From Turbatrix aceti (lineage: Eukaryota; Nematoda; Chromadorea; Rhabditida; Panagrolaimidae): 64,000 bases of DNA. The stretch spans positions 10,602,001 through 10,666,000 of the forward strand of contig OZ017766.1 of the NCBI GenBank assembly GCA_963969345.1, read 5' to 3'. The position numbers and the translations under genes are program-made. Numbering within the stretch: the first letter of the stretch is position 1; each line of letters starts with the position of its first letter. Below, in pieces: positions 11,222 to 23,300 of the stretch. A model generated the notes under the pieces. It did not search any database, was not told the DNA's origin, and worked only from the letters and a program-made list of their open reading frames with translations.

Positions 11222-13220
11222 AGGAATTCTTGCAGCTTTTGAATTTTTCGAAAACACAATTATCTTAATTTTATTTGTTCCCAATAACAAACAAAAAAAC
11301 GCAAATTACTTTAGTTTACATTTTTTCTACTCTGGAAACATAATTTCGTACAAATTTTTTTTTTTTTTTTGTATAATGACATACTATAAAAATTTCAACG
11401 TTCGTTCGTGTTTGTTCGCAAACATGATAAAAAATGATTGCGTTCGTTCGATTCTTCGAAAACAAATTTCAAACATAAAAAAAATGTTTATGTTCAATCG
11501 CGAACAAAAAAACTTTTTTGTTATACTCAAAGAAATGTAAGCATATGAATTGTTTACTTTTTGAAAAAAACTGAAAACAGTTTTTGTAACCATGGTTATG
11601 CCATGCAAAAAATATAATAAATATAATTCTCACTCCGATTCATCCTGATGTGTTGGTGAACAGTGTGAAAATTTTGCGAGTTCAGCGGTTTTTCCCTGAA
11701 CCCAGCGTGTACGTGCGTGAGTATCACATGGCGCAACGCGCTTCATCCTCTTCCTGCAGCATGAACAGGTAAAAGACAGTCTGTTGAACAAATTTTTCAT
11801 TGAACGCCCAAGCTCACAAAAAAACAGAACAGAGGATTCAGAAAAAACCAATTGTAAACCAACAAAAAAAAGTGGCTGAAAAATGATATGCACGTTTTTT
11901 GTAGCAAGTGTTTTTTTCGTGATAAGAATCATAAAATTGAAGTATTGTGAAGAGCGAGTTGTTTTTTGCGTTATTTTTTCATGCTTTGTTTTCTAAACAT
12001 TATTTTTTGCATTTTTTTCACTTTTTATAGCTTGCAATTTTTTTGTGCACACAAATGACTTTTTATTATTGTAACAAAAAATTGCTTTGATGTACACGAA
12101 TATTTATCTAAATAAATATATTTGGTCGGGTGATAATCTACCGATACCCGCATGGTTTTTGCACTGATTTTGATTTTTGGTGTCATAATGGAGTGCTTTA
12201 TTTTTCTTCTCCGATAAACAACCTAAACAATGCATAGAAGTACACCGCTTTTATTACGCACCATAAATTTTTTTTATTTTTGAATCGTTGCGTTCCTTTG
12301 CCAGTTTGACAGTTTGCTTGTTCCTTGTTTGTTGATGAGATGACAGGTCCGACTTCGCTTACTCACTCATGTCAGGTCGACGACTCTTTGCCGCGCATGC
12401 AGATTTCTCCGATTGACCGCATTTTCTCTCCAGTGCTCTTTGGCACGACCTCGGTCGTCTTTTCGGCTTTTGGTCTTTCGAACGCACATTGCGCATTTTT
12501 GCTGGAAAAATTGATCGTTCATTATTATGTATTATTCGATGGCCTGGCCAAGATAGAGACGACCCCGAACTTTTTTTTGTGTCACCGTTTTTTTTCCTGT
12601 TTTCCTGTTCGGCGTTCGTATTTTTTTTGCAAAGCCGAACGCGTATTATTTTGTTTCTTCTGCCATGCACTTTTGTTTCCACAGAAATTTTTTTCCTGCA
12701 GTGCATTTATTGTTTATACGCTTAAAGCTGAGTGTTTTGACAATTGGAGTATGTTGAGATTCGGAAAAGCGAGCTGGATCAGATCGTAAACAACACTAGC
12801 GTTGGTCTTGTTTTTTGCTGTGTGCATATATTTTTAGAAAGCCATTGATTTTTTCCCATTGTGTATCCTCCTGTTTGGTCATAATTCTTGGGCGCCCAAT
12901 AAAATAATTTTTTTAGAGTAAAATATTTATGTTACATTGAAACGCGTTATTCAAAGCAAAATATTTTTATTCATAAAAAATCCGTGGTTTTTGTAACGAA
13001 AATTCTGATCGGTTTTTGAAGCGATTTTTTTTCGACTGTTTTGAAATCGTATTTTATCTGTCCGTGAAAAAAATCTACGATTTTCAAAGTGAAAATTTGT
13101 GGTTCTCGAAACTATTTTTTTTTCATGTCGAAAAAATGCTTTTATGTTTTAAATCAAAATATTTTTCGAAAACAAATTTTTTGGCTCGGTTCTCAATACA
13201 ATTTTAATTTTTTTGTGAAC
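11222..13220. other. intergenic between GH31 genes A and B
   Basis: No gene recognised. It carries a GTTCG/CGAAC repeat cluster at about 11390-11520, a copy of the TTTTTTTCGTGATAAGAATC repeat near 11910, and a more GC-balanced stretch at 12300-12790 with overlapping ORFs on both strands. None of these ORFs has recognisable domains or joins to the GH31 gene. Confidence 0.5.
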
Positions 13221-13337
13221 GTACCAAAAAAATAATTCTTGTCTCTCGAAGTGAAATTTTTCTTTCGTGTATGATAAATCTTTTTTTTTAATTTTTTTTA
13301 TGCTGAATATCGTTTTCCAGTCCTCGTTGCACCAAAA

Positions 13338-15857
13338 ATGTCGATCAAAATCGGCAGCGGCGAGATTTCCGCCAATGGCAAACGAGTCGACTTCGGCCTT
13401 TCGTCTTCCTTCTCACTCACCCTCTACATCGCCGAAACCCTTCCTAACGCTTCCCACATCACGTCAGTGCACGCTGACACCGACGGCAACGACTGCGTCA
13501 TCGTCGAATTCGACGGCGGGCCCACGAAACTCGTCATCACGCTGGAAAAATCCGTTTCCCTCCATTATTATCATTTTTCATGGACGACCGGTCGCGAAGT
13601 TCTCGCAGATACCGTCTACCTCGGTGACCTTACCTCTACCCAGTGGTACGGTGGCCCATTTGTCCTCGAGGATTCCTGGCCGTTGTTGAAACGAAACAAG
13701 GGATACGATTTTGCACCCCATGTTGTCAACGATGTATTCTTCAAATCTTCTGGATGGGATCGATACTGGCTGTGTTCCGCGAAGGCTGCATTCGTCGTTC
13801 CCGATGCCATTCCTCTTTTTACCAAGGTTGCTTCCAATGGCTACCTCAATCTTAAAGCACAGTACAACGATGTTTATGAAGGCTACAATGGAAATAGCAA
13901 TACCCTTCTCAGTTACACGATTGTCCTTCCAGCTGACCCAGCATCTGTCTCGCTCGCTGAATTCCACTCGACTGTTTCAAAGATTTACGTAGGGAACTCA
14001 AAACATGTGATTGATTCCGCTCTGATTGAAAAACCAATCTGGACGACTTGGAACAAATTTGGAAAAGCAGTTGACCAGAAACAATTACTCGAGTTTGCCG
14101 ATGAAATCAGCTTTCACGAGTTTCCGGTGTCACAGATCGAGCTTGACGATGCGTGGTGCACTGCATACGGTGATTTTGAGGTAAGCAAGTTGAAAAATGA
14201 CTACAACGAAAATTGTTGTATCGAAATAAGACGAAAAATTAATATTTTCGTGTCAAGACAATATACAAACGGATTTTCGTGTCGAGATCCTGGCGTTGCC
14301 TTGCTGAGCGTTTTTTAGGTCCCACGACGAAATAGTTGTTATTTGTAATTTTTCGTTCCAAAACAAGACAAAAATATCGTTTTCGTGTCAGGATCCGTTT
14401 TTCGATCTCGCAACGAAAAAATCGTAATGCGCGCCAAAAATAAAGGATATGCGTTTTTTTCGTGTTAAAACGACGTTTTCGTGCCGAGATGCTATTATAA
14501 TTCTGTTTTATCAAGAAATTTTTGAAATAACAGCAAAAAATAAACTGATTCCACAGTGTAATTTTTCTTTCGTTTTTTAGGTGAACAGGACCAAGTTCCC
14601 AAATCTCGCCGACGTTTCCGCAAAACTCAAAGCCAAGAAAATCCGACTTTCCGCTTGGGTCCATCCTTTTATCAACCTCAACAGTGCCAATGGCCAGAAT
14701 CCCGACCTTCACAAGTATTTTGTCCAAACCCGTGATGGCAAACCTGGTGTGACCAATTGGTGGGATGGAAAACAGGCATACATTGTCGATTTTACCAACC
14801 CCGAGGCATATGCCTGGTATCGAGATTCCCTCAAAGACCTCCAATCGAAATACGGCATCTACACGTACAAATTCGACGCTGGAGAAGTGTACTACCTTCC
14901 AAGTGGATTCAAGCTATTCAACTCATCGGTCACTCCCGATGACTTCAGCAAGGCGTACACAAAGTTGGCGGTCGAATTTGGCTCGGCAGTTGAAAACCGC
15001 GTTGGAACGCACGGGACCCAAGCTATCAACTACCTTGTTCGGACTCCGGATCGAGGAGCGTACTGGAACGATTTTCAAACAGTTCTCCCCTTTGCACTCC
15101 ACTTTTCGCTTCTGGGGTACTACTGGAATCTACCTGATATCATTGGTGGAATCCGAAAAGCTGGAGTATGGGATAAAGAGATTTTTATTCGTTGGGTTCA
15201 GGTTAGTTTTTTTTCAATAAAAGCGATTAATATTTATAATTTTTTGTTACCTTTTTTACACTTGAAAAAGTTATGATTTTACTTTCAAAGAGTTGTTTTT
15301 ATGTTACTTTTGCGATTTAACATGATTTTTTCTGATAATTATTTTTTACCTCTCATCTTTACCATTTTTAGCTAAACGCTTTCCTGCCCGTGATGCAATT
15401 CAGCGACGCACCCTGGGACTTCTCATCCGAACCGGACGTTCTCATTATCACACGTCATATTATGAAAACTCGTTCGAATTATATCAATTACATCAAAACG
15501 TCTGCTAAAAAATCTGTCAAGGCATCAGTCCCCCTTATCCGGTTTGTATCCTCATTTATTTTTGTGTTATCTCTTTTCCTATCATTTTTCAGACCCCTCT
15601 GGTGGCAACTGGACACCCCGGAAGCCTATGCCTGTGACGATGAATTCTTCGTCGGCGATCGTCTCCTCGTCGCCCCGGTCATCCATCAGGGCGCTCTCGA
15701 ACGCAAGGTCATCCTCCCGGCCGGCAACTGGAAGGACGATCACGGCGACGTCCACGCTGGACCCCTGACGCTCACGGTCGATGCACCCCTCAATCGTCTA
15801 CCGTATTTCTGGCGTGAAGACAACGATCATCGCTGGTGTAACTGCTCTGTCGTTTAG
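13338..15857 (+). CDS. GH31 family glycosidase B (MYORG-like), mosaic copy
   Basis: Exons 13338-14180, 14581-15201, 15372-15541 and 15593-15857 give 632 aa with the same intron positions as A and C. The nucleophile aligns with D380 in YKFDAGE; PDR and WNLPDIIGG follow. From about 13221 to 13657, including about 115 bp before the ATG, the DNA is almost identical to gene A: I count two substitutions over about 320 bp of coding sequence. After that point it switches to close similarity with gene C, including a nearly identical 51-bp third intron. As with A, no signal peptide is visible and an acceptor (TTTCCAG) lies just upstream. Intron 1 contains several TTTTCGTGTCAAGAC-type repeats. The C-terminus is slightly longer than in C and ends in Cys-containing residues. 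The enzyme class is secure; substrate unknown. Confidence 0.88.
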
Positions 15858-17763
15858 CTTGGGTAAGCGAAAGCTTGTTGGCTTTTTTCTAACCCTACAT
15901 ACAACTTCACCCAGATTTTGAGTTGAGTTACCATCATTTTTTTTATCTTATTTATTTCATGTTGTATTATGTATATTTTCATTTTTTTTTCTTTTTATGT
16001 TTTGAATTGATCCATCACCTGACGAAGAGATCACTTGTATTATGATTACGATTTTTTTGTACTGAATACGATGATGAGGAATAAATCTTGGTTTTTCTGA
16101 ATTTTTGCAAAAAATGCGATCTGTGTCGCCGAATTATTCTTTCCGGAACCGCCGTAAACAACTTGCGCGCGTAAAATGGACTTTTAGAAGCTTCTCGCAA
16201 ATTGCAGTCGCAATTGCACATCTGTTTTTTTTAAAAGCAAATTTATCATAATTCAATTCAAATGAGCAAGGTAAGCAGCCAGTGACCGCGGTTCGGAGAC
16301 AGTGGCTAAAAAGCATTACAATTCGTAGGCGGCTTATATTAAAGCCGGCTAGGGGACGTTGTGATCATTTGTGAAAAAGGCGCAGTCGCGGATCATTGCT
16401 AACGACCTGCCGGTCGTCGCGCAACGTCCGTTTTCGCACCAAATGTTATGAGCGACAATGAAAATCATCCTTTGTATTGCCTCGCGCGATGTTCAATCAC
16501 CGTCCTCCGGGATACAACAAAACTCTAGTCTTTTCTTTTAGTTCTATACTTAACGGTGTTGCATGTACTATGTTCTGTGTATTATAAATATATACTATAT
16601 TTTATGTATAATATATATGTATTATATATTTCCTACAAATGACAGTGTTCCAATGCACTTGTTTGACGTCATATTCATTTATGTCAAGTTCCTAATGCAC
16701 CATTGCTACCGATCATGACCGTAAAATACAAGAAGCGACGAACGACGGTCCTGGCTCACCCCTTCACAGCGACCAGCATCAAACAAAAAGGAATTCACCA
16801 CAAACGGCAAGTGCGTACTATATCTACACGTTGTTTCGACACACAACCAAATGACACCATCGCAGAACTGGCGACAGCAAATAAATATTCGGGAAACACA
16901 TTCTGGGTAGAAGCATGCGGTTCAATGACGTGCATGTGTCCGCTTTTGGGCACGGGCTGCATATTTTACATATGTAAATATTCTTTTTGTTGGTATTATT
17001 TCTAACGTTCGGTAATTCAATAAATTGTAATCGATCGTTCGAGTGTTTTATCCCAAGTGATCAATTTTGCAGGCGAAAAAAATACACTGTAACGTAGTTG
17101 AAAAAAATTGTATTTCAATTTTTTTTGTGAAGAAAAACTACTAAATTTCACCACTCGACAGTGCCCGCAAATTTTGGCAACGCGCGCAACTCATCTAAAC
17201 TCATCGAAAAACGGCGATCTAGTATAGGTGGTAGCATTTATTTGCCACATGTTTGAATGCAGGCAAAATTTGCACTATGAACGAACTGGCTACTTTTAAG
17301 GCTTTCGAAAAACAACTATCCAGTAAAGTGCCTACGAATAATTTTGCTCTGACGGGTCATGTTTGAGGTTCATAGCAGTGTAAATTCATATATTTGCTCG
17401 ACGTCCCTCGCTGTACTGATCTTGATTAATTCGGTTTTATCTATCAGAGTATACAGCGCCGCGTCGGTCGGTTGACGCAACATTTTTTTTTTGTTACCGG
17501 AAATAGCGCGTCACACAACTGATTTGAGTTCATTCGGTACGGTTGGTCGTCGTAAATACGTTGATGAGTTGCTCGATTGAGCCAGAATGCTCAATTTTTA
17601 TTTATTTTCTTTCAAACACAAAATTTTTAATGAACACAATCTTAAAGCAACTAGCACGATGATTCAGGCTTCCTGATTCATTGCACCGCGGTGGCCGATT
17701 GCAATTGTCGACGCCAAAAGTCTACAAATACGATTAACACGTTTTTTTTTGGCAGTTTGAAAG
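15858..17763. other. intergenic between GH31 genes B and C
   Basis: Holds AT-rich sequence, AATAAA signals after gene B and GC-balanced DNA at 16130-16500 and 17160-17760 that may include the gene C promoter. ORFs here (for example 16703-17005) have no recognisable domains. Nothing else identified. Confidence 0.5.
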
Positions 17764-20030
17764 ATGGAATTGTATTTGCTTCAGCGGTGTATTCTATTGT
17801 TCTTTTGTGTAAGTGTTACAACTTGTGATACTAAATCGGTTCAACTTGGCAAAGCGAAAGTCTCAGCCGACGGCAAGCAAGTCGACTTCGGTCTTTCGTC
17901 TTCCTTTATCTTAACTTTCTTCGTCGGCGAAACCCTCCCAAATGCATCCAAAATCACGTCAGTGCACTCTGACACCGACGGCAACGACAGCGTCATCGTC
18001 GAATTTGACGGTGGTTCTACAAAACTTGATATCAAGTTAAAAAAGTCCGATGCACTTCAGTATTATAATTTTGCTTGGACGACCAACCGTAATATTCTCA
18101 ATGATACCATATACCTCGGCGATCTTACATCCACTCAGTGGTACGGTGGTCCGTTTGTCTACAACGATTCTTGGCCGTTGCTGAAACAGAACAAGGGATA
18201 CGCTTTTGCACCCCATGTTGTCAACGACATATTCTTCAAATCCTCAGGATGGGATCGATACTGGCTGTGCTCTGCAAAAGCTGCATTCGTTGTTCCGGAA
18301 GCCATACCTCTTTTTACAAAACTTTCAAAAAAGGGTTACCTTAATTTCATCGCTCAGTACACTGACGTCTACAAAAGATACAAAGGAAACAGCAAAAATC
18401 TCCTGAGCTATACCATTGTCCTTCCAGCTGATCCAAATTCCGTATCTTTGGCTGAATTCCATACCACTGTTTCAAAGATTTACGTGGGGAACTCAAAACA
18501 CGTGATTGATTCCGCTCTGATTGAAAAACCAATCTGGACGACTTGGAACAAGTTTGAGAGAACAGTTGATCAAAAGAAATTACTCGAGTTTGCCGATGAA
18601 ATCGGCGTTCACAAGTTTCCAGTGTCGCAGATCGAGCTCGACGATGCGTGGTGCACTGCATACGGTGATTTTGAGGTAAGCAAGTTTAAAAACAAACGGT
18701 ATTTTCGTGTCAAGACCAGATACAAACGGTATTTTCGTGTCAAGACAAGACACAAACGGTATCGAGATTTTGTGTCGAGATGCTGCTTTCAATCCTCAGG
18801 CAGCATCTCGACTCTTAACACAACATTTTTGCTTGTGAAAACAACAAAATAATCATAATATGTTTTTTTAGGTAAACAAGACCAAATTCCCGAATCTCGC
18901 CGACGTTTCCGCAAAACTCAAAGCCAAGAAAATCCGACTATCTGCCTGGGTCCATCCCTTCATCAACCTCAACAGTACCAACAGCCAGAATCCGGACCTT
19001 CACAAGTATTTTGTCCAAACCCGTGATGGCAAACCTGGTGTGACCAATTGGTGGGATGGAAAACAGGCATACATCGTCGATTTTACCAACCCCGAAGCAT
19101 ATGCCTGGTATCGAGATTCCCTCAAAGACCTTCAATCGAAATACGGCATCTACACGTACAAATTCGACGCTGGAGAAGTGTACTATCTTCCAAGGGGATT
19201 CAAGCTATTCAACTCATCGGTCACTCCTGATGACTTCAGCAAGGCGTACACAAAGTTGGCGGTCGAATTTGGCTCTGCAGTTGAAAACCGCGTTGGAACG
19301 CACGGAACCCAGGCCATCAACTACCTTGTTCGGACTCCGGATCGAGGAGCGTACTGGAACGATTTTAAAACAGTTCTCCCCTTTGCACTCCACTTTTCGC
19401 TTCTGGGGTACTACTGGAATCTACCTGATATCATTGGCGGAAAACCAAAAACTGGAGAATACGATGCTGAAATATTTGTTCGTTGGGTTCAGGTCAGATT
19501 TTTTATTAAATATATACAAAATATGCAAATTATTTGTGAAAACTAGTACGGTAATATTTAATTTTTTTTAGCTCACCGCTTTTTTCCCCGTGATGCAATT
19601 TAGCAACGCTCCGTGGGACATTCCCGATCCAAATGTTTTCAAAATCACACTTAAAGTCATGAAAACTCGTTCAAAATTTATCGATTACATCAAATTGTCT
19701 GCTAAAAAATCTGTCAAGGCATCAGTCCCACTCATCCGGTTTGTATCCTCATTTATTTTTGCGTTATCTCTTTTCCTATCATTTTTCAGACCCCTCTGGT
19801 GGCAACTGGACACCCCGGAAGCCTATGCCTGCGACGATGAATTCTTCGTCGGCGATCGTCTCCTCGTCGCTCCGGTCATCCATCAGGGCGCTCTCGAACG
19901 CAAAGTTATCCTCCCGGCCGGAAACTGGAAAGACGATCACGACGACGTCCACGCTGGACCCCGGACGCTCACGGTCGATGCACCCCTCAACCGTCTACCG
20001 TATTTCTGGCGTGTTGATAACAATCTATAA
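17764..20030 (+). CDS. GH31 family glycosidase C (MYORG-like), with signal peptide
   Basis: Exons 17764-18675, 18872-19492, 19572-19738 and 19790-20030 give 646 aa. Unlike A and B, it opens with a hydrophobic signal peptide (residues 1 to about 21, ending near VTTCDT), so it should enter the secretory pathway. The GH31 landmarks are present: SGWDRYWLC, IEKPIWTTWNK, IELDDAW, WVHPFINL, YKFDAGE with nucleophile D403, RTPDR with D461 as likely acid/base, YYWNLPDIIGG and FFVGDRLLVAPV. Intron 3 is only 51 bp and differs from that of gene B by a single base. Intron 1 contains tandem copies of a unit with TTTTCGTGTCAAGAC. The gene converges on the mucin-like gene with 309 bp between stop codons; AATAAA is at about 20114. 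Probably a lysosomal, ER/Golgi or secreted alpha-glycosidase; the substrate cannot be told. Confidence 0.92.
18680..18800. repeat. intronic tandem TTTTCGTGTCAAGAC repeats
   Basis: Two to three copies of a unit containing ACGGTATTTTCGTGTCAAGA lie directly after the exon 1 donor of GH31 gene C. Related copies occur in intron 1 of gene B (about 14240-14490) and near 61640-61710. Confidence 0.7.
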
Positions 20031-20339
20031 TTAATTTTCAACATTGCCTGAATGTTTTTTGATTGTTTTCAGATATTTTTATTACATATAACATTGCCCA
20101 AAAACAAATTGCAATAAAAAATGTACTCAAATTTACAACTTTTTCAAACAACATGGCTTTCTACAATCCAATCCAAAAAAAGTTACAATAAACAAAAAAA
20201 ACATAAAAAGTCGTGCAAAGACCAAAGACCGAAGAAAAAAGGAACATGTATTATGGTTACGTGAACACAACCTTGAGCTCGGTATATATTATATACTGCT
20301 ATGGTAGTAGTAAGGGGAGAAAGGCAGTGATTTCCATAT

Positions 20340-23300
20340 TTAGTCACGAGCAGGACCGGAAAGAAGGGCGTCCAGTCGCCCAAGCATGGCAGCCCGTCGG
20401 CTGCGTCGGACGACGCCGTCGGTGGAGTGTTCGCCGGAGGTATCGGGACCGAAGCAGAGGCATGTTCGTCGGCAGAAGAGGAACATGGTTGCTCGGTGGG
20501 CTTCGCAGAGGCCACCGCGCGCCCATTCACCGCAGAGGAAGGCTCCGCGGTCGTCGACTTCGTGTTCGCAGTCCATTTGGAAGGGTTGCCCTGGAAAAAG
20601 GTTTTGTTGGTGACGAACAAAGGGTTTTTGTTCGTAAACGAACACGAACACATGCGAACATTTTTAAATTTTATTCGCGAACATAGTTGTTTTTCGATTT
20701 TCTGTTCACGAACAAATACGAACAACATCGAACATTTTTTATTGTGTTCGTGAACGACAGGAACAGTTACGAACACTTTTGATGGTGTTCGCGAACAAAA
20801 CACGAACGTTCGTTGTAGATAAAAAACTTACACAACTGTCGAGTAGAAGAGTCGACTTGCTTGAGGTTGTTAACGACCTTATCCGTTCGAACACGTGAAT
20901 CACCTGGCGAGATATCCTTCAGAGTAGCAGATGGCTGGTTTACTCCTACGGAAAGTCCATCGTAACCCACGGCTTCTTGAGGTGCTTAAAAAAATTATAT
21001 TTCGTCACCTAATTTTGTTCTACTTTTTATGCTTTCAACTCACAGACAACTCGGTTGTTGGGGAGGGAAGCTGCTTGTTCTAAAAAAAAATTTCAAAGTT
21101 AAAAAATCAAAAAAAATGGTAATAAAAAATTTCTACCGTTTCCGTTATACCCAGATGGTTCAATGTTTTTCAGAATATTAGTTGACTCAGTAGTAGTTAG
21201 TATTTCATTATTCGTTGGATTTGAGGCTGTAACCGAATTTATTGATTTTTAAATTTTATAATTTTTTTTAAATTTTGTTAATTTTTTTAAATAAAAAAAA
21301 TGATTCCAGAATCTCTTACCAGTTACGGTAGCATCAACAGTCACAGATTCCTCAGTTGTAGCGCTGGTACCGACCGTAACCGTACCCTCGTCCGCAACGG
21401 CATTTGTCAACTCAGGAGCCGATTCTGAAGCTGAAGAAGAAGCAACCGTTGTCGCGGCTTCGGATTCAGAAGTTGCCTCCGCGGCTGTTGATCCAGTTTC
21501 TGGGACTGCTGTCGATGGTGCATCGGAGCCGGAAGTAACGGCTGTCGTTGCGACTTCTTCAGCAGATGTAGCTCCAGTTGTTGCTTCAGTCGTCGTCGAA
21601 GCAGCTTCTGAAGCAGAAGCAGAAGCAGGTGTGGTTTCAGAAGCAACGTCAGTCGCGCTTGTGCCAGCATCAGTCGATCGCTCAGAAGCCGGAGCAGCCG
21701 GAGCGGCCGGAGCGGTAGTCGTCTCGGCAACAGCATCAGAATCATAGCCCACAGAAGAAGCAACCGACGATGCAACAGAATCGCTGCTGGTGGCTCCAGT
21801 TGCAGATTCTGGTGTAGATTCTCCAGTTTTGGACGTCGTCGGAGCCACTGTGGTTTCTTCAGCTCCGGCGGACGTTACAGTAGCCACCTGCTCGTCATTG
21901 GACGTAACACTGGCTACCGTAGTTCCATCAGATGCCAATACCGTAGCCAACTGTGCAGCAGTTGTTGCTTCAGCTTCCGTTGCTCCCGTCGATGCTTCTG
22001 AAGCCGCAGTTGTTGCCGCAGAATCTTCAACTGCGCTTCCAGTAGTGGTAGCTACAATCTCAGTTGCTGGGATTCCATCTGTCACTTCATAAGTTGCTAC
22101 AACAATTGTTGAAGGCCCAGAGGAAGTACTATTCGACGCTGCTGCGACCGTAGAAGCCGGAGCAGCAGACGAGGATTCTGATTCTGATTCAGCAACGGTG
22201 GTTTGTTGCTGTTCAGTTGCAGCAGGTGAAACAGTAGTCGCCGGTGATTCTTCAGTCGAGGCGGCAGCTGAGGTTTCAGGAGTCAGGACAGGTGCGGGGA
22301 CGTCATATCCGTTGTCTTCGCTGGCTTGCGTCAACGACGGAACAGGTGACAAGGTTCCGACTGAGGCAGTTGTGGTTTCGGAGGATTCTGGAGTAGTTTG
22401 TGGGGCTTCTGAAGCGGCGGGGGTTTCAGAAGGAACGACTGCATCTGAAACTGGGGCAACAGTCGTCGATTGAGCGGATTCTGAAGCATCTGCGGCCGGG
22501 GCTTCTGAAGCTGACGCCTCTGTCGACGCTTGGGAAGATTCCGAAGCAGGCGCTTCTGTCGACGCTTGGGAAGACTCTGATGCAGCCGGCGCCTCCGTCG
22601 TCGACTGAACGGATTCAGAAGCAGAAGTAGATTCCGCAGCCTTCGCAACATCCTGAGAAGTCGTTTCCTCAGTGACAACCACGGCAGCAGGAGTCGTGGT
22701 TTCAGCATCCGAAGCGGAAACAGGTGCCGCCACTGTCGTTGCAGAATCCTCAGCACCAGTCGTACCCGCAACAGTCGTAGCACCAGCATCCGTCACCTCA
22801 CCAGTCGTCTCAAAATGCGTGAATTCAATTGTAGAAACGTACACCGGCTCAGCCGTAGCACTTGTCGACGGGGCTGTTTCAATAATCTCAACACGTGCCG
22901 TTCCGTCCGTAGCTTCACTGACAATTTCGGTAATTCCACTGACAGCGTCTGTTGAAACCTGGCTGATGGCGGTCGCTGACTCAACAGCGGGGGACGGCGA
23001 AGGCGAATCAGTGACTTCTGGTTCAGAGGAAATAGCGGGAGCAAAGTCGTATCCGTTGTCGGCAACCGGCTGGACAGGTACGACTGTTGACGATGCTGCT
23101 TCTGACGCAACAGAGGAGGTAGAAGTTTCATGGGTGACTTCTGCTGTTGGGGCTGGGGTTTCATTGACTTCATTGACAGCGGCCACCGATGATGAAGAAT
23201 CCGTGGTTTCTGGAGCCACAGTGGATTCAGAAGCCACAGTGGATTCAGAATCCACAGAAGGCGTAGAAGCCGCGTCTGTGGATGCTGCTTCAACTGTTGA

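Noticed and set aside
12325..12789. 154-codon plus ORF and antisense 115-codon ORF
   Set aside because: Phe- and Cys-rich low-complexity text with no homology cue; considered as a signal exon for GH31 B but no phase-compatible donor was found.
16703..17005. 100-codon plus ORF between GH31 genes B and C
   Set aside because: No recognisable domain, no splice partners, and irregular composition.
20213..20753. Plus-strand Arg-rich ORFs over the ShK exon
   Set aside because: Antisense shadows of a GC-rich coding exon with six ordered cysteines on the minus strand.
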